Of a stretch of DNA of 64,000 nucleotides, positions 48,687 through 58,579 are shown in pieces. Each line of letters begins with the position of its first letter. Positions within the stretch are counted from its first letter, which is position 1. The stretch is from Bradyrhizobium sp. 138 (lineage in GTDB: Bacteria; Pseudomonadota; Alphaproteobacteria; Rhizobiales; Xanthobacteraceae): assembly GCF_023074075.1 (NCBI RefSeq), contig NZ_JADPKT010000029.1, positions 124,001 through 188,000 of the forward strand, written 5' to 3'. The position numbers and the translations under genes were made by a program. The notes beneath the pieces were generated by a model. It did no database searches and was not told where the DNA came from. It worked only from the letters and a program-made list of their open reading frames with translations.

Positions 48687-49847
48687 ATGCACCGTTCCGC
48701 CTCAGCCTCCGCCGCAAAGAGTGGCACTCTTGCCGTTACACGCAAGCCGCGCGTCCTAGTGGTCGGTCCACACAGGCTGGCGCGACAAACGAGCATGCGG
48801 TTGTACTCTCGTTGGTTAGCCGATGCGCTTGAGGAATTCGCAGTGGTCAAGCGCTCCCAAGCGCCTGCTATATTCCTGACGCGGCTGACGAGTTCGTCCC
48901 GCATCAGCAAGTACTGCTTTTACCTCGACCAGTTCGTTCTTCTGCCTATCATCCTGTTTTTCTGGCAACTGAAGTTCGATGCGATAATTATAGGTGACCA
49001 TTCGAATGGTCCCTCCGGCTTCCTTGTTATTCCCAAGAAGCTCGTTGTAATGGTTCACGATAGCATTGCGATCCGCGGTGGTTTGGGCCAGATCCCAGAC
49101 TATGATCGCAGCGTTGGAAGATTGGGAGCGATGCTGCAGCGGTTGATCGTTCTTTCTCTCCGTAAATCGCAGGCGGTCCTCGCCAATCCGGGGCCACTAA
49201 GTCAGGAACTGCGAGAGTTGGGGGTCAGTTGTCATATCGAGGTGATTGGTTGCCCAGTAGACATTTCTCGGCTGACTCATCAGAAGGCTATGCCGCCACG
49301 CCAGATAACTGAGTTGGAGAAATTTGCGCTCTATGTGGGGTCAGACGCCGGACGGAAGCGAAAAGCCCTTTTGGTGGATGTCTGGAGATCCGATGCTCTC
49401 TGGAAAAGCGAATATAAGTTGGTGTTCGCGGGATTCACGTCGGAACGCAACAAGAGGCAATTTGAAGAGCTGCTACCAGATCGAATAACGTGCGTGAATG
49501 ACGTTACAGAGGCCGAACTAAGATGGTTATACGAAAACTGTTCTTGCGTGATTACGGCGAGCGCACACGAGGGATTCTGCATTCCAATATTGGAAGCGAT
49601 ATTCTTTGAGAAATGCGTGATCACGCCGAACAATCCATTCTTTAAAGAAGTCTTCGGGCCGAATGTGAACGCGGTAATGGAGCTTGATGGTCGCGATGCA
49701 CAGCGCATTCTCAGCGCCATCGATGGGTATGATCCGTCACAATCCGCGCTGCCGCGAGAGGAGCTTCTAACGAGATATTCGTTTCCAACGTTCGCTCAAT
49801 CGGTTCGTAGGGTAATCGCGTCCATGATGAAGTATCGAAGATCATGA
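48687..49847 (+). CDS. GT4-family glycosyltransferase
   Basis: A 386-residue enzyme with the two-Rossmann GT-B fold. N-terminal domain begins PRVLVVGPHRLARQTSMRLY; the C-terminal sugar-nucleotide site is seen in KFALYVGSDAGRKRKALLVD and SAHEGFCIPILEAIFFEKCV, the GT4 E-x7-E motif. It transfers a sugar to the growing lipid-linked repeat unit in the cytoplasm; donor and linkage cannot be read from sequence. Its stop overlaps the acyltransferase start by four bases. Confidence 0.88.
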   Translation: MHRSASASAAKSGTLAVTRKPRVLVVGPHRLARQTSMRLYSRWLADALEEFAVVKRSQAPAIFLTRLTSSSRISKYCFYLDQFVLLPIILFFWQLKFDAIIIGDHSNGPSGFLVIPKKLVVMVHDSIAIRGGLGQIPDYDRSVGRLGAMLQRLIVLSLRKSQAVLANPGPLSQELRELGVSCHIEVIGCPVDISRLTHQKAMPPRQITELEKFALYVGSDAGRKRKALLVDVWRSDALWKSEYKLVFAGFTSERNKRQFEELLPDRITCVNDVTEAELRWLYENCSCVITASAHEGFCIPILEAIFFEKCVITPNNPFFKEVFGPNVNAVMELDGRDAQRILSAIDGYDPSQSALPREELLTRYSFPTFAQSVRRVIASMMKYRRS

Positions 49848-50494
49848 AAATCGTCCTTGCCCTTCTGCTGCTAGTCCTTCCGTGGCGGCTGCGCCGACTG
49901 GTCTTGCAAGCTTGCTTCGGCTACGACCTCGATCCTCAATCCAGTGTCGGCTTTTCGATCGTTCTGGCAAAAAAAGTTGTCCTCAAGGACCGCAGTCGCA
50001 TAGGGCATCTTACCGTTATACGTGGTTTGGACGAACTCCGTCTCAGCACAAACAGCCGTATCGGAAATCTGAACTGGATAACCGGATTTCCTTCATCAGC
50101 TGATGGCAGTGGACGCCGATCGGCACTGCTCATCGAAGAGCATGCCGCGATAACTCATCGGCATCTCTTGGATTGCTCAGATAGCGTCGTCATAGGAAAA
50201 TTTTCGACAGTGGCTGGCTGGAACTCCCAGTTCATCACGCATTCCATCGACTTAAATATTGCTCGACAGACGGCGAAGCCGATCCGCATCGGCAAATACT
50301 GCTTCGTGGGCAGTCGTTCAATTTTGGTAAAGGGGGCCGAACTGCCCGATTACTCAGTCTTGGCGGCCGGAGGTGTCCTTACGGAGAAGTTCACCGAAAG
50401 CTACTGCATTTACGGCGGTGTGCCCGCGAGGAAGGTGGGCGAGCTGCCGGAAGAGGCGAAGTACTTTGGTCGGAATGTTGGATATATCAATTGA
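49844..50494 (+). CDS. Hexapeptide-repeat (left-handed beta-helix) acyltransferase
   Basis: A 216-residue protein with an N-terminal hydrophobic segment (IVLALLLLVLPWRLRRL) and left-handed beta-helix turns (VVLKDRSRIGHLTVI, IGKFSTVAGWNSQFITHS, IRIGKYCFVGSRSILVKGAE), ending YCIYGGVPARKVGELP. The His in ITHS is the likely active-site base. It resembles O-acetyltransferases that decorate polysaccharides. It overlaps the preceding glycosyltransferase by four bases. Confidence 0.86.
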   Translation: MKIVLALLLLVLPWRLRRLVLQACFGYDLDPQSSVGFSIVLAKKVVLKDRSRIGHLTVIRGLDELRLSTNSRIGNLNWITGFPSSADGSGRRSALLIEEHAAITHRHLLDCSDSVVIGKFSTVAGWNSQFITHSIDLNIARQTAKPIRIGKYCFVGSRSILVKGAELPDYSVLAAGGVLTEKFTESYCIYGGVPARKVGELPEEAKYFGRNVGYIN

Positions 50495-50567
50495 TAAAGC
50501 GCAGAGCGTTGAGCAAAGCCCGATGTATTGCGGAGCTTGTTCGGCTCGAACCTAGACGGGCAGTCAA

Positions 50568-51734
50568 ATGAAGATAGTCCATGTTATCCCTTCGCTCGCC
50601 CCGCTTCACGGTGGGCCGACGTTTGTTGCAATGAATCTCACAAAGGCCCTAGCGGATCGCGGGCATGACGTTCATCTCGTCACAACTGATCGAGCGGGCG
50701 TTCCGGATCTGCGTTGGCTCGATAATGTCTCGGTTCGCGTAGTAAAGGAGAAATTCTCGCCGTATGCGTATGCTCCGGGTTTGGCGCGGGAATTGAAGCC
50801 GCTCATTCCAGCTTCGGATGTCGTCCACATTCACGGGCTCTACCTCTATCCCACAGTCCTGGCCGCAAAGCTCGCCTTAAGGCACGGAGTGCCGTACATT
50901 GTGCGGCCGGCTGGAGCGCTTGATCCATACCATCTGAGTCGCAAGGTCCTCAAAAAAGCGGTTTTTGACCGGCTCGTTCACAATCGAGTCTTGCGAAACG
51001 CTTCCGCGTTTCACTTTACGACCGAGGTCGAGATGGAAATTTCGCAGCCTCGTACGTACGCTCGGAAGAGCATAGTTGTGCCAAATGGTCTGGACGTCGC
51101 CGGAATAGAGAGATTGTCTCAGAAAGGTCGTTTCCGGAAGACATTGGGCAAAGCAGGTTCGAAGAAGCTGGTGCTCTTTCTGGGCAGAATTAACTACAAG
51201 AAGGGATTCGAAATTCTCATCCCCGCATTTGCGACTCTAAGAAAATCGATTCCGGACGTTCACCTCGTGATAGCCGGCAATGACGATGGTCATTTATCGG
51301 CCGTTCGGGCCCTGATAGAGGCACACGATATCGCGGAAGACTGTACAGTGACCGGCTTCCTCGGGGCGCCAGAGAAATTCGAGGCGCTGGCGGACGCCGA
51401 CGTGTTCGCATTGCCCTCATACTCGGAGAATTTTGCCAACGCGCTATTCGAGGCTTTGGCATGCGGTACGCCATGCGTTATTTCAAATCGAGTGAACAGC
51501 TGGCCGGAGGTAGCTGCAGCTGGTGCAGCGGCTGTGATTGATACGAAGGTTGAGGATCTGGTCGATGCGCTCGGGGAAGTGCTCTCGAGCGCCGAGCGGC
51601 GGGGTGCGCTTTCGCAGAACGCGCGCGACTTTACGAGACAAAACTATGACTGGTCGACTATCGCATCTAAGCTAGAGTACGAATATCAGTCGCTCGTGAA
51701 TAGCAAGGGCGGTGCTTCTGGTTCGCAAAAGTGA
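50568..51734 (+). CDS. GT4-family glycosyltransferase
   Basis: A 388-residue GT-B enzyme. The N-terminus has VIPSLAPLHGGPTFVAMNLT with the Gly-rich loop; the C-terminal half has KLVLFLGRINYKKGFEILIP and PSYSENFANALFEALACGTP, the E-x7-E motif of GT4. It should add a sugar to the lipid-linked intermediate. It differs clearly from the other GT4 in this operon, so a second linkage is expected. Overlaps the next gene by four bases (GTGA). Confidence 0.9.
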   Translation: MKIVHVIPSLAPLHGGPTFVAMNLTKALADRGHDVHLVTTDRAGVPDLRWLDNVSVRVVKEKFSPYAYAPGLARELKPLIPASDVVHIHGLYLYPTVLAAKLALRHGVPYIVRPAGALDPYHLSRKVLKKAVFDRLVHNRVLRNASAFHFTTEVEMEISQPRTYARKSIVVPNGLDVAGIERLSQKGRFRKTLGKAGSKKLVLFLGRINYKKGFEILIPAFATLRKSIPDVHLVIAGNDDGHLSAVRALIEAHDIAEDCTVTGFLGAPEKFEALADADVFALPSYSENFANALFEALACGTPCVISNRVNSWPEVAAAGAAAVIDTKVEDLVDALGEVLSSAERRGALSQNARDFTRQNYDWSTIASKLEYEYQSLVNSKGGASGSQK

Positions 51735-52648
51735 CGCTCCACATGCCAGCTTCCGTAACCGCGATCATTCTGACCTATAACGAAGAGCTTCATATCGAGC
51801 GTTGCATTGGTAGCTTAAGGGCGCATGTAGAGAGAATCGTAGTGGTCGATTCTGGATCTACGGATGGAACCGTTGAGAGTGCGACGCGATGCGGAGCGGA
51901 TGTGTATCGCCATCCCTTTAAGAATTATGCGACCCAGTTTAATTGGGGGCTCGAGAACTGTGCGATAACGACCGAGTGGGTAATGCGCATTGATGCAGAT
52001 GAGTTTATCGACGCGGAATTGGGGCGCCAAATCAGCACCAACTTGCCGACGGCGCGGCCGGAGATCAATGGTTTCATTGTAGAGCGTCGGATTACATTTC
52101 TCGGAAAAACGATCCGCTTTGGTGGCGGTGTGTCCCCTCAGAGCCTACTCAAAATCTGGAGAAGAGATAAGGGGGCGGTGGAAAACAGATGGATGGATGA
52201 GCATACCATCTTATTCGAGGGAAGCACTTCAACGCTTCAGGGAATTCTAACGGACGACAACCTCAAGGGTTTCGCCTTTTGGGTCGATAAGCACAATCGG
52301 TACGCATCTCGTGAGATGATCGATACCCTTAATTCGGAGCACGAGTTCTTTGACGAGCCGTCTTCAATCAATCTTTCGACTGAAGCGAAAGTAAAGCGGG
52401 TTGCGAAGAAGTCTTTCTATGCACGACTGCCTCTGTTCTATCGCGCCTTCTGGTATTTCTTCTATCGATATTTCTTGAGGTTCGGATTTCTCGACGGGAC
52501 ATTGGGGCTAGTGTTTCATCTGATGCAAGGCCTTTGGTACAGACTGTTGGTAGATATACGAATAACTGAGGCCAAAGCATTCATTAGATCGAATGGCGTA
52601 GCTGCGTTCAAGGCCATGATGGAAGAGCGTCACGGTCTCAAAATCTAG
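51731..52648 (+). CDS. GT2-family glycosyltransferase
   Basis: A 305-residue GT-A enzyme: SVTAIILTYNEELHIERCIG at the start, VVVDSGSTDGTVESA (nucleotide binding), and RIDADEFIDAE (the DxD-like metal site). The C-terminal half has basic and hydrophobic stretches that may touch the membrane (LFYRAFWYFFYRYFLRFGF). The start is GTG at 51731 in overlap with the previous stop; the ATG four codons later is an alternative. Confidence 0.9.
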   Translation: MTLHMPASVTAIILTYNEELHIERCIGSLRAHVERIVVVDSGSTDGTVESATRCGADVYRHPFKNYATQFNWGLENCAITTEWVMRIDADEFIDAELGRQISTNLPTARPEINGFIVERRITFLGKTIRFGGGVSPQSLLKIWRRDKGAVENRWMDEHTILFEGSTSTLQGILTDDNLKGFAFWVDKHNRYASREMIDTLNSEHEFFDEPSSINLSTEAKVKRVAKKSFYARLPLFYRAFWYFFYRYFLRFGFLDGTLGLVFHLMQGLWYRLLVDIRITEAKAFIRSNGVAAFKAMMEERHGLKI

Positions 52649-52714
52649 GGATTCGTGTGTCGGCGATGTACGAGCCGGAGCATGCCGGTCGCGTCGAAAT
52701 AAGGATGTTGGTTC

Positions 52715-54055
52715 TTGAGCTTTGACGACTTGATTAAAAGTTTGCCGAGTAGAGTCTCTTCTATTGCCGATCGGCTTGGGGCGACGATGCTCGCGAATCT
52801 GGCCAACCAGGCCGTTGTTGTGTTTTCGCAGATTGCGGTGGTGCCGATCCTAATTGCATCTTGGGGGCTGGCCGGCTTCGGAACATGGATTGTACTTACT
52901 GCTGTGCCAACTTACGCGGGATTGTCGGACTTTGGATTGAGCATCTCCGCGAAATCTGACATGGCCATGCGCGTGTCGAGAGGTGACCTTAGTGGTGCCA
53001 GGCAGACGCTATCTAGCGTGCTCGCGATCGCAATCGTTATGATTGTGCTATTTGGATTGGCATACATCGCCGCCATCTTCGCGTTAGATTGGACGCGAAT
53101 CCTTTCACTTGGCTCCAGTATCACTGAGCACAGTGCGAAGGTTGTGCTCTGTTTAGGGCTCGTTCAGATTGTTTTCTATCAAGCATTTCTCTTCTCGGCC
53201 ACGATCATCCGCGCTATGGGGCGGCCCGCCTTAGAAAGTTCACTTTCAGCGATTGGTCGCGGAAGTGAGATATTAGCTGTGGTGATAGTGGCCAGATTGG
53301 GCGGATCGCTTGCTGCTGCAGCCGCCGCCTGGGCTTGCTCACGAGTGCTGTTATCCGTGGGGATTTGGATCGCCGTATTATATCGGTATCCAATGATGCG
53401 GCCTGGTGCCCTACTCGTGAGCAGGACCCGAATCAAGTCCCTGCTGGGTCCTTCGATCGGTTACGCGATGATGCCTGTTGCTCAATCGATTGCAATTCAG
53501 GGAACAACGCTGGCTGTCTCTTCCTTCTCTGGCCCTTCGGGGGCAGCTGCCTTCAATACCATTAGGGTGATAACCCGGCTTGGTACCCAATTGGCCAACA
53601 CGGTAAACAATTCATTCGTGCCTTACTACTCGTACGCGATTGGGCGCAACTCAGGCGTCCTTCGGCTCTTTAAAGAGCATATGGGACTTATTCTTTTCTC
53701 CCTTGTCGTTTATCTGGCTCTGGTCATGATGCTTGGAGAAATGTTTCTGCGGATTATCTCAAAAGGAAAGATCCCTTTCGAACCGGGCCTCTTTTCGATT
53801 TTGGTTGCCGCTGGCTGCGCCGAGATGCTTTTTAGCAGCATCATTTCAATGCAATCTGCTGCGAATAAAGTCGGGCCTATTGCAGGAAGCTACGCTTTGT
53901 TCGCGATCGCAACCGTATCGCTTTCGTACGTATTCGGCGCTACTTTGGGAGTAACCGGAGTCGCGAGCCTTGTCCTCGCCGCGAGCCTTGCAACTTTGGG
54001 GGCTAGCGTATTCGTCCTGTTCGATAAGTCGAGAAGTGTACTGCGGGGTGGGTAG
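52715..54055 (+). CDS. Wzx-like polysaccharide flippase
   Basis: A 446-residue membrane protein with twelve to fourteen predicted segments in the MATE/Wzx pattern. The first (ATMLANLANQAVVVFSQIAV in parts) begins near residue 22 and the body keeps pairs of helices with GLAGFGTWIVLTAVPTYAGL and FGLSISAKSD loops. It would move the lipid-linked repeat unit to the periplasm. The only start that keeps the whole first helix is TTG at 52715, with AAGGAT upstream. Identity as Wzx is by topology and context. Confidence 0.78.
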   Translation: MSFDDLIKSLPSRVSSIADRLGATMLANLANQAVVVFSQIAVVPILIASWGLAGFGTWIVLTAVPTYAGLSDFGLSISAKSDMAMRVSRGDLSGARQTLSSVLAIAIVMIVLFGLAYIAAIFALDWTRILSLGSSITEHSAKVVLCLGLVQIVFYQAFLFSATIIRAMGRPALESSLSAIGRGSEILAVVIVARLGGSLAAAAAAWACSRVLLSVGIWIAVLYRYPMMRPGALLVSRTRIKSLLGPSIGYAMMPVAQSIAIQGTTLAVSSFSGPSGAAAFNTIRVITRLGTQLANTVNNSFVPYYSYAIGRNSGVLRLFKEHMGLILFSLVVYLALVMMLGEMFLRIISKGKIPFEPGLFSILVAAGCAEMLFSSIISMQSAANKVGPIAGSYALFAIATVSLSYVFGATLGVTGVASLVLAASLATLGASVFVLFDKSRSVLRGG

Positions 54056-54138
54056 CTGCTGCTCATTGAGCCTGGTAACGTTCCGAGCAGAATGGCGTGA
54101 TAGCTCAGCAGACGTTCGTGATATGATCGGAGCTATGC

Positions 54139-55611
54139 ATGTTTCGCGAGCCTGAAATGTTGCTGGTTGGCAGGCCCTCTGCGACCACCGATTTGCTCGA
54201 TTATCGTTTCCGACGAATTCTTCTTGTCGCTCTATTTCCGTATCCAGTGTTGCTCGCTTTTTCGCTGTTGAGTGGGTGTTCTTGGGAATTCGTAGGACTT
54301 CACGCTGCACTGTTTTGTATGGTCGTTGTCTATTTCGCTTTATGCAAAGACCACTCTCTAACCCTCTTTGTCGCGACGCATTCATTTTGGCTCTTCTCTT
54401 ATTCGCTTTTGATGTACGCGGTGCTGCATCAAGTCCCACCAGACAGATATTTGATCGATCCGATACGGTCCTCGCTGATCACTGTGGTCTATCTATGTGG
54501 ATGCATCTGCGCGCGTCTATTGTCGGGGCATGTGCCTATTCCCTCCTCAGCTGTGCGTACTCCGGCTTCGAGCCGTGTATCACACGCGCTGTGCTACTTA
54601 GGGCTTCTATTTATCCCAGCGCGAGTTGTCTTCGGATCAGAGTCGTTTTGGTATGCTATCTCGGCTGCATTTACGCAGCTGTATTGGCTGGGCCTCTATC
54701 TTCGTTTTGAACGAGGACGCTTTCGGTTCGCCGATCCACTCTTGCTTGCCGGTGTTGCGCTTTGTCTCATTGTTTCTGTTGTCGATAACCGTCGAGCGTT
54801 GATGTTTGAATTGTGCTTTACATTCGTGCTGATTTATCTCCGGACCTCGATTTATCCGTTTTCGCCTCCACGTATACTCTTGGCTGCAGTTGGTTCTGTT
54901 TACTTCGCTCGCTTTTCGGACATCTTTCTCTATGCCAGAATTTTCGTTGGGCGAGAGAGGCCTGCAGAGCTTTTGAATTTCGTGGTTGGAGGTATTTTTT
55001 CGGCCTCGTTCCTTCTTGCTCCTCTGGGGACGTCGGATACTTACATTCGTGAGGCTCTAGAGAGTTACGTCAGCCCATATTCCAACTATCGAATCGCGAT
55101 GTTCGAGGGACGAAGTGGCATTAGTGAGCGTGCAACGCTCTTGCCGCAGATGGACGCAGTAGTGGGGGTCTTGCCGGAGCCGGATACAGTTGATTGGGGC
55201 GAAATCTCTAATACGCTTCTCACGCTGCTGCCGTCCTTTGGTCAAGATAAAGATCAGAATTTTGGAGATCGCCTTACATGGCGAACCGGTCTTCGGCCTG
55301 CCGGAATTGTTGGTCATCCGCTAATCACCGCGGCGGGTGAGTTCTTTGCTATGGGCGGGTATCTCGTCTTGTTCGCTTTTACGGTCATCAACTTTCTAAT
55401 CTTCTTCATCGAGCTCAAGCTGCTCATCCGGCTCTTGGGAAGCCAGTCTGTCGCGATCATGTTTGCCTTCAACCAGGCCTTCTACATGATGTTCACTTCG
55501 ACAGCGATTAGTGCCACAGCTGTTGTGCTGCGACAGATTCCGTTTTTGGTCGTGATCTATCTCGCAACCAAGTTCGTCGTTACTCAAGGCGATCGAGGCC
55601 AGGTGCGATGA
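54139..55611 (+). CDS. Wzy-like polymerase membrane protein
   Basis: A 490-residue protein with about ten to twelve hydrophobic segments and a large hydrophilic loop (about residues 300-385: ERATLLPQMDAVVGVLPEPD, then PSFGQDKDQNFGDRLTWRTG) of the size seen in Wzy polymerases. No ligase signature is present. Codon use is richer in A+T than in the flanking high-GC genes. The stop overlaps the following start (ATGA). Polymerase assignment is by topology and context. Confidence 0.72.
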   Translation: MFREPEMLLVGRPSATTDLLDYRFRRILLVALFPYPVLLAFSLLSGCSWEFVGLHAALFCMVVVYFALCKDHSLTLFVATHSFWLFSYSLLMYAVLHQVPPDRYLIDPIRSSLITVVYLCGCICARLLSGHVPIPSSAVRTPASSRVSHALCYLGLLFIPARVVFGSESFWYAISAAFTQLYWLGLYLRFERGRFRFADPLLLAGVALCLIVSVVDNRRALMFELCFTFVLIYLRTSIYPFSPPRILLAAVGSVYFARFSDIFLYARIFVGRERPAELLNFVVGGIFSASFLLAPLGTSDTYIREALESYVSPYSNYRIAMFEGRSGISERATLLPQMDAVVGVLPEPDTVDWGEISNTLLTLLPSFGQDKDQNFGDRLTWRTGLRPAGIVGHPLITAAGEFFAMGGYLVLFAFTVINFLIFFIELKLLIRLLGSQSVAIMFAFNQAFYMMFTSTAISATAVVLRQIPFLVVIYLATKFVVTQGDRGQVR

Positions 55612-57575
55612 GATTATTTGTCTTGGTGAGGCGCGCGACCAGGTTGACTGCCTTGGCCGGATGCCTGCTGGTCGTTGGGCCTGAGGTCGGGATAAGCGCA
55701 GAGGGCGGGCTTTCAGCTGATGGCGCAGAAGCTGATATCAATGCTCGGGCGCGAATGGTGATCGAATCTAGCCAGCTCAGCGGCGAGCCCCGCAATCATC
55801 CAAAGTACAGGACCTACGATTATTTGGGCCGTGCTGCGCACAGCGGGTGCTTAAATCAAGAGGAGTTTAACAAGCTACTCGGCGACTTGGACGAAGCTGC
55901 TTGGGGGAGCGGAGACAATAGTGCCCGGATTGAGCAGGTGTTCGCTCTTCCTCCGATAACTCGGTATGCCTTGCAGTTTTCTGCCTGCCTTAGTCAACCC
56001 AATATCAATAAGCTAAAGGACGCTCTGCGGTTACCGCGACTCGTGTTGGATCACGGAACGATAAACCATTGGTCGATGAGGGCGAGCTCCATATTTCTCC
56101 TGTCTGAGAAATATCCCGATCTTGTTTGGAATGATATTTCGACGGGAAGGCATATTCCTGCGGCCGACATGATTAAGGAGCTGAGACCGTTATTGATTGG
56201 CCGTTTTTTTAAGTTCTTCGAAGATGGAAATGCGGAGCAATTTAGCCCCGTCTATCAGGCGATAAATTTTTTCTCGGTGCTAAATCTCGTTGAATTTTCT
56301 GCGGATGAGGAGATTAGATCTCTGGCCGAAAAGTCCGCCATAGTGATGCTGGCCACTATGCGCGGGGATTCATTTCACGGTCAGTTCGTACCGCCTCTCA
56401 CGAGAGCGAACTTTCGCCAACGAAGCGGTCTGAGCACCAAACCTTCGAGTGCTCACGTAGCCATACAGTTTATGCTCTGGTTCTATTTTGGAGAGCCGCG
56501 GGTTACGTCAGCTGATTTGAAAGACCGCGTCGAGCCATTCTTTCCGATCATGTTTGCGCTATCCAGGTGGCGTCCGCCGGTGGAGCTGCTGACTATCGGA
56601 AAGATAATCCCACCCGCATATGATGTCACAACAATAACTCCGACATTCTCCAAGTGGAATCTTCCAACGAGAGATTACGTCTACGGATCTGCGTATATCA
56701 CTGATCGCTATGCGATCGGTGTTGGGAATGGTTACGTTAAGCCTGCCGACTACAATGGCTCGAACCAATTCTTTGGCGTCTTCTTGAAGAGCACTGAGCC
56801 GGAGAATGCGATCGAGTGCTATCATCCATATTGGTTCAGCAATTCCGGCGAGGACGCTTGGAAGTCAGATAGATCTTCGCCGTTTCAACAGCAGTGGCAC
56901 CAAGGTCGTCAGGCTGTGATCATTACGGACATTCCCCAAGCAGATCCATGGCCGAAAGACCTCCAGGCCGGGTGGGGGAGGCTTAGGGCGGAACATGCTC
57001 TCGATCTGATAAAGGTCCTCAAGTGTCGTATACCCAAGAGTGAAACTGCATTCGTGAGGACGCCTAATTCCATTATGCTCAATTGGCGGGGGACCTTCGT
57101 CGGCATCAAAATAGTGGGAGCGAGTTGGTCTTTAGACGAAGCGGCCGCTGATGCTTCTTTGGTGGATTTTCGAGTGCTGAAGGTATTGTCGTCTAGCGCA
57201 GCCGTCTACTTTGAACTAGCTACGTCGGATCAGGTTGAGTGGGAAAGCTTTGTCCATCAGTTTCCCTTTCGAAGTGTGACATTTGACCCTCGTGCACGGA
57301 CCGTAAGATTTGATACAGAGGGCCGCGGGCAGCTGCGAGTGACCTTCGGGCTATCGCCGGCAGATGACGGTTGGATCCGCAGTGTCCCACAGGTCGAACT
57401 CGAACGGGCGCCATTGCAGATCTCAACCAAGCTCTGGTTCAATTCGCCCTTTCTAGAGGTGGGAGGAGGGCAATTTTGGCTAAAGACGGCATACGGAGCC
57501 ATGGAAATCTCGGAGCAGTCAGGTCGCCTTGAGCTCAGTCGCAAATACTGCGGTTCGACCTGTTCTCGTCAGTGA
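55608..57575 (+). CDS. Large exported protein, possible polysaccharide lyase
   Basis: A 655-residue protein with a signal-like N-terminus (TRLTALAGCLLVVGPEVGIS). A helical domain (about 50-330, with HGTINHWSMRASSIFLLSEK, FFKFFEDGNAEQFSPVYQAI) is followed by a beta-rich domain (about 370-650, with YVYGSAYITDRYAIGVGNGY). Helical toroid plus beta-sandwich is the layout of heparinase/alginate-lyase proteins, which often sit in exopolysaccharide operons and trim chains. I could not match a catalytic motif, so this is an inference. It overlaps the polymerase gene by four bases. Confidence 0.6.
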   Translation: MRLFVLVRRATRLTALAGCLLVVGPEVGISAEGGLSADGAEADINARARMVIESSQLSGEPRNHPKYRTYDYLGRAAHSGCLNQEEFNKLLGDLDEAAWGSGDNSARIEQVFALPPITRYALQFSACLSQPNINKLKDALRLPRLVLDHGTINHWSMRASSIFLLSEKYPDLVWNDISTGRHIPAADMIKELRPLLIGRFFKFFEDGNAEQFSPVYQAINFFSVLNLVEFSADEEIRSLAEKSAIVMLATMRGDSFHGQFVPPLTRANFRQRSGLSTKPSSAHVAIQFMLWFYFGEPRVTSADLKDRVEPFFPIMFALSRWRPPVELLTIGKIIPPAYDVTTITPTFSKWNLPTRDYVYGSAYITDRYAIGVGNGYVKPADYNGSNQFFGVFLKSTEPENAIECYHPYWFSNSGEDAWKSDRSSPFQQQWHQGRQAVIITDIPQADPWPKDLQAGWGRLRAEHALDLIKVLKCRIPKSETAFVRTPNSIMLNWRGTFVGIKIVGASWSLDEAAADASLVDFRVLKVLSSSAAVYFELATSDQVEWESFVHQFPFRSVTFDPRARTVRFDTEGRGQLRVTFGLSPADDGWIRSVPQVELERAPLQISTKLWFNSPFLEVGGGQFWLKTAYGAMEISEQSGRLELSRKYCGSTCSRQ

Positions 57576-57926
57576 CATTTTTTACCTGGATCTGGTCAGT
57601 GCGCGATGAGCGCAGCGGCCGGGGATGGGCAAGGTTCACGATCTCTTTGAAGGGATCGGCTTGTGTCTATGTGTTGAGTTGGCGCTGCATATTTTCTCCG
57701 AAGGAAGCAGGCAGTAATTGATCGTCTCGGTCGTCCCTTTTTTTGAGAGCTTGACGCGCTAATCACGGAGCCAAGCCTCCGGATCACCGGTAAGGGAGGG
57801 CTACGCTTCTGGCGCACGTGCAGACCTCTTGCGGCGCAACCCCGTCGATCCCTCGCGCTCGATAGCGAACAGAAGATCCATGCGCTTGGCCGCGATCGAC
57901 GCCTTGCTGAGCCGCGGTTATCTCTT
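57576..57926. other. Gap holding debris before the acyltransferase remnant
   Basis: About 350 bases with no intact gene. The frame of the acyltransferase remnant stays open upstream to roughly 57760 with no start codon and no family similarity. This looks like a scar of deletion or insertion-sequence loss, but I cannot recognise a transposase or terminal repeat. Confidence 0.4.
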
Positions 57927-58334
57927 ATGATGATGGTGATCATGTACGTTGGGCTCATCATGGTGCCGAGCGTATATTGGCACATGGGACTTTCGGTTAG
58001 TGTCTCACTTCTGATCGCGAGTATCTGGTTTGACCGAGAGCAGGGACTAGCTCGCTTTCTAGCACGCGCTCCTCTGGTTTGGCTCGGGACGCTGACCTAC
58101 GCGATATATCTTTTGCAGACATTAGCGATCAACCTTGCTCAAGCGCTCCTGCAGAAGCTTCACGTGCCAGCAAATTTTCTGGCAATCGTTTTGGCGGCCT
58201 ATGCTGTCTCGGTCCTCGTAGCATGGCTGGCACACGTAGCGATCGAGCAACCTGCAATCGATATTGCCCGGCGGCTTGCCGCCAAGCGAAATATTGGGCA
58301 AGGTAGCTTCAATCTCAGCTCGCCCGGATTTTGA
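57927..58334 (+). pseudogene. C-terminal remnant of an acyltransferase-3 (OafA-type)
   Basis: The 135-residue frame keeps only the last membrane segments of an acyltransferase-3 protein: PLVWLGTLTYAIYLLQTLAI, then FLAIVLAAYAVSVLVAWLAH and VAIEQPAIDIARRL. Full-length members have about 350-400 residues and carry their catalytic His near the N-terminus, which is missing. The enzyme that would O-acylate the polysaccharide is therefore broken here. The next 245 bases (58335-58579) show no gene. Confidence 0.75.
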
Positions 58335-58579
58335 AATCTGAGTTAATCACCTTCGTGCTTAGGTTCGGCGGGTTCACCAGGAGCAAAATCAGGCACGCGT
58401 GCTGGCGGTCTTCGGCGGTAGCCCTCAGGCCAGTGAGGGACCTACGGCTTCTTGAGATTGTTCCGTCATCCCTGCCAAGACCTCCAGCGGAGATCTCCGG
58501 AAAAGAACTCCGACCTTATTGAACGTTCTTGCATCGAACTCACTACCAGTGGCGAGGGGCAGTTGTCGTGGACGAGAAC

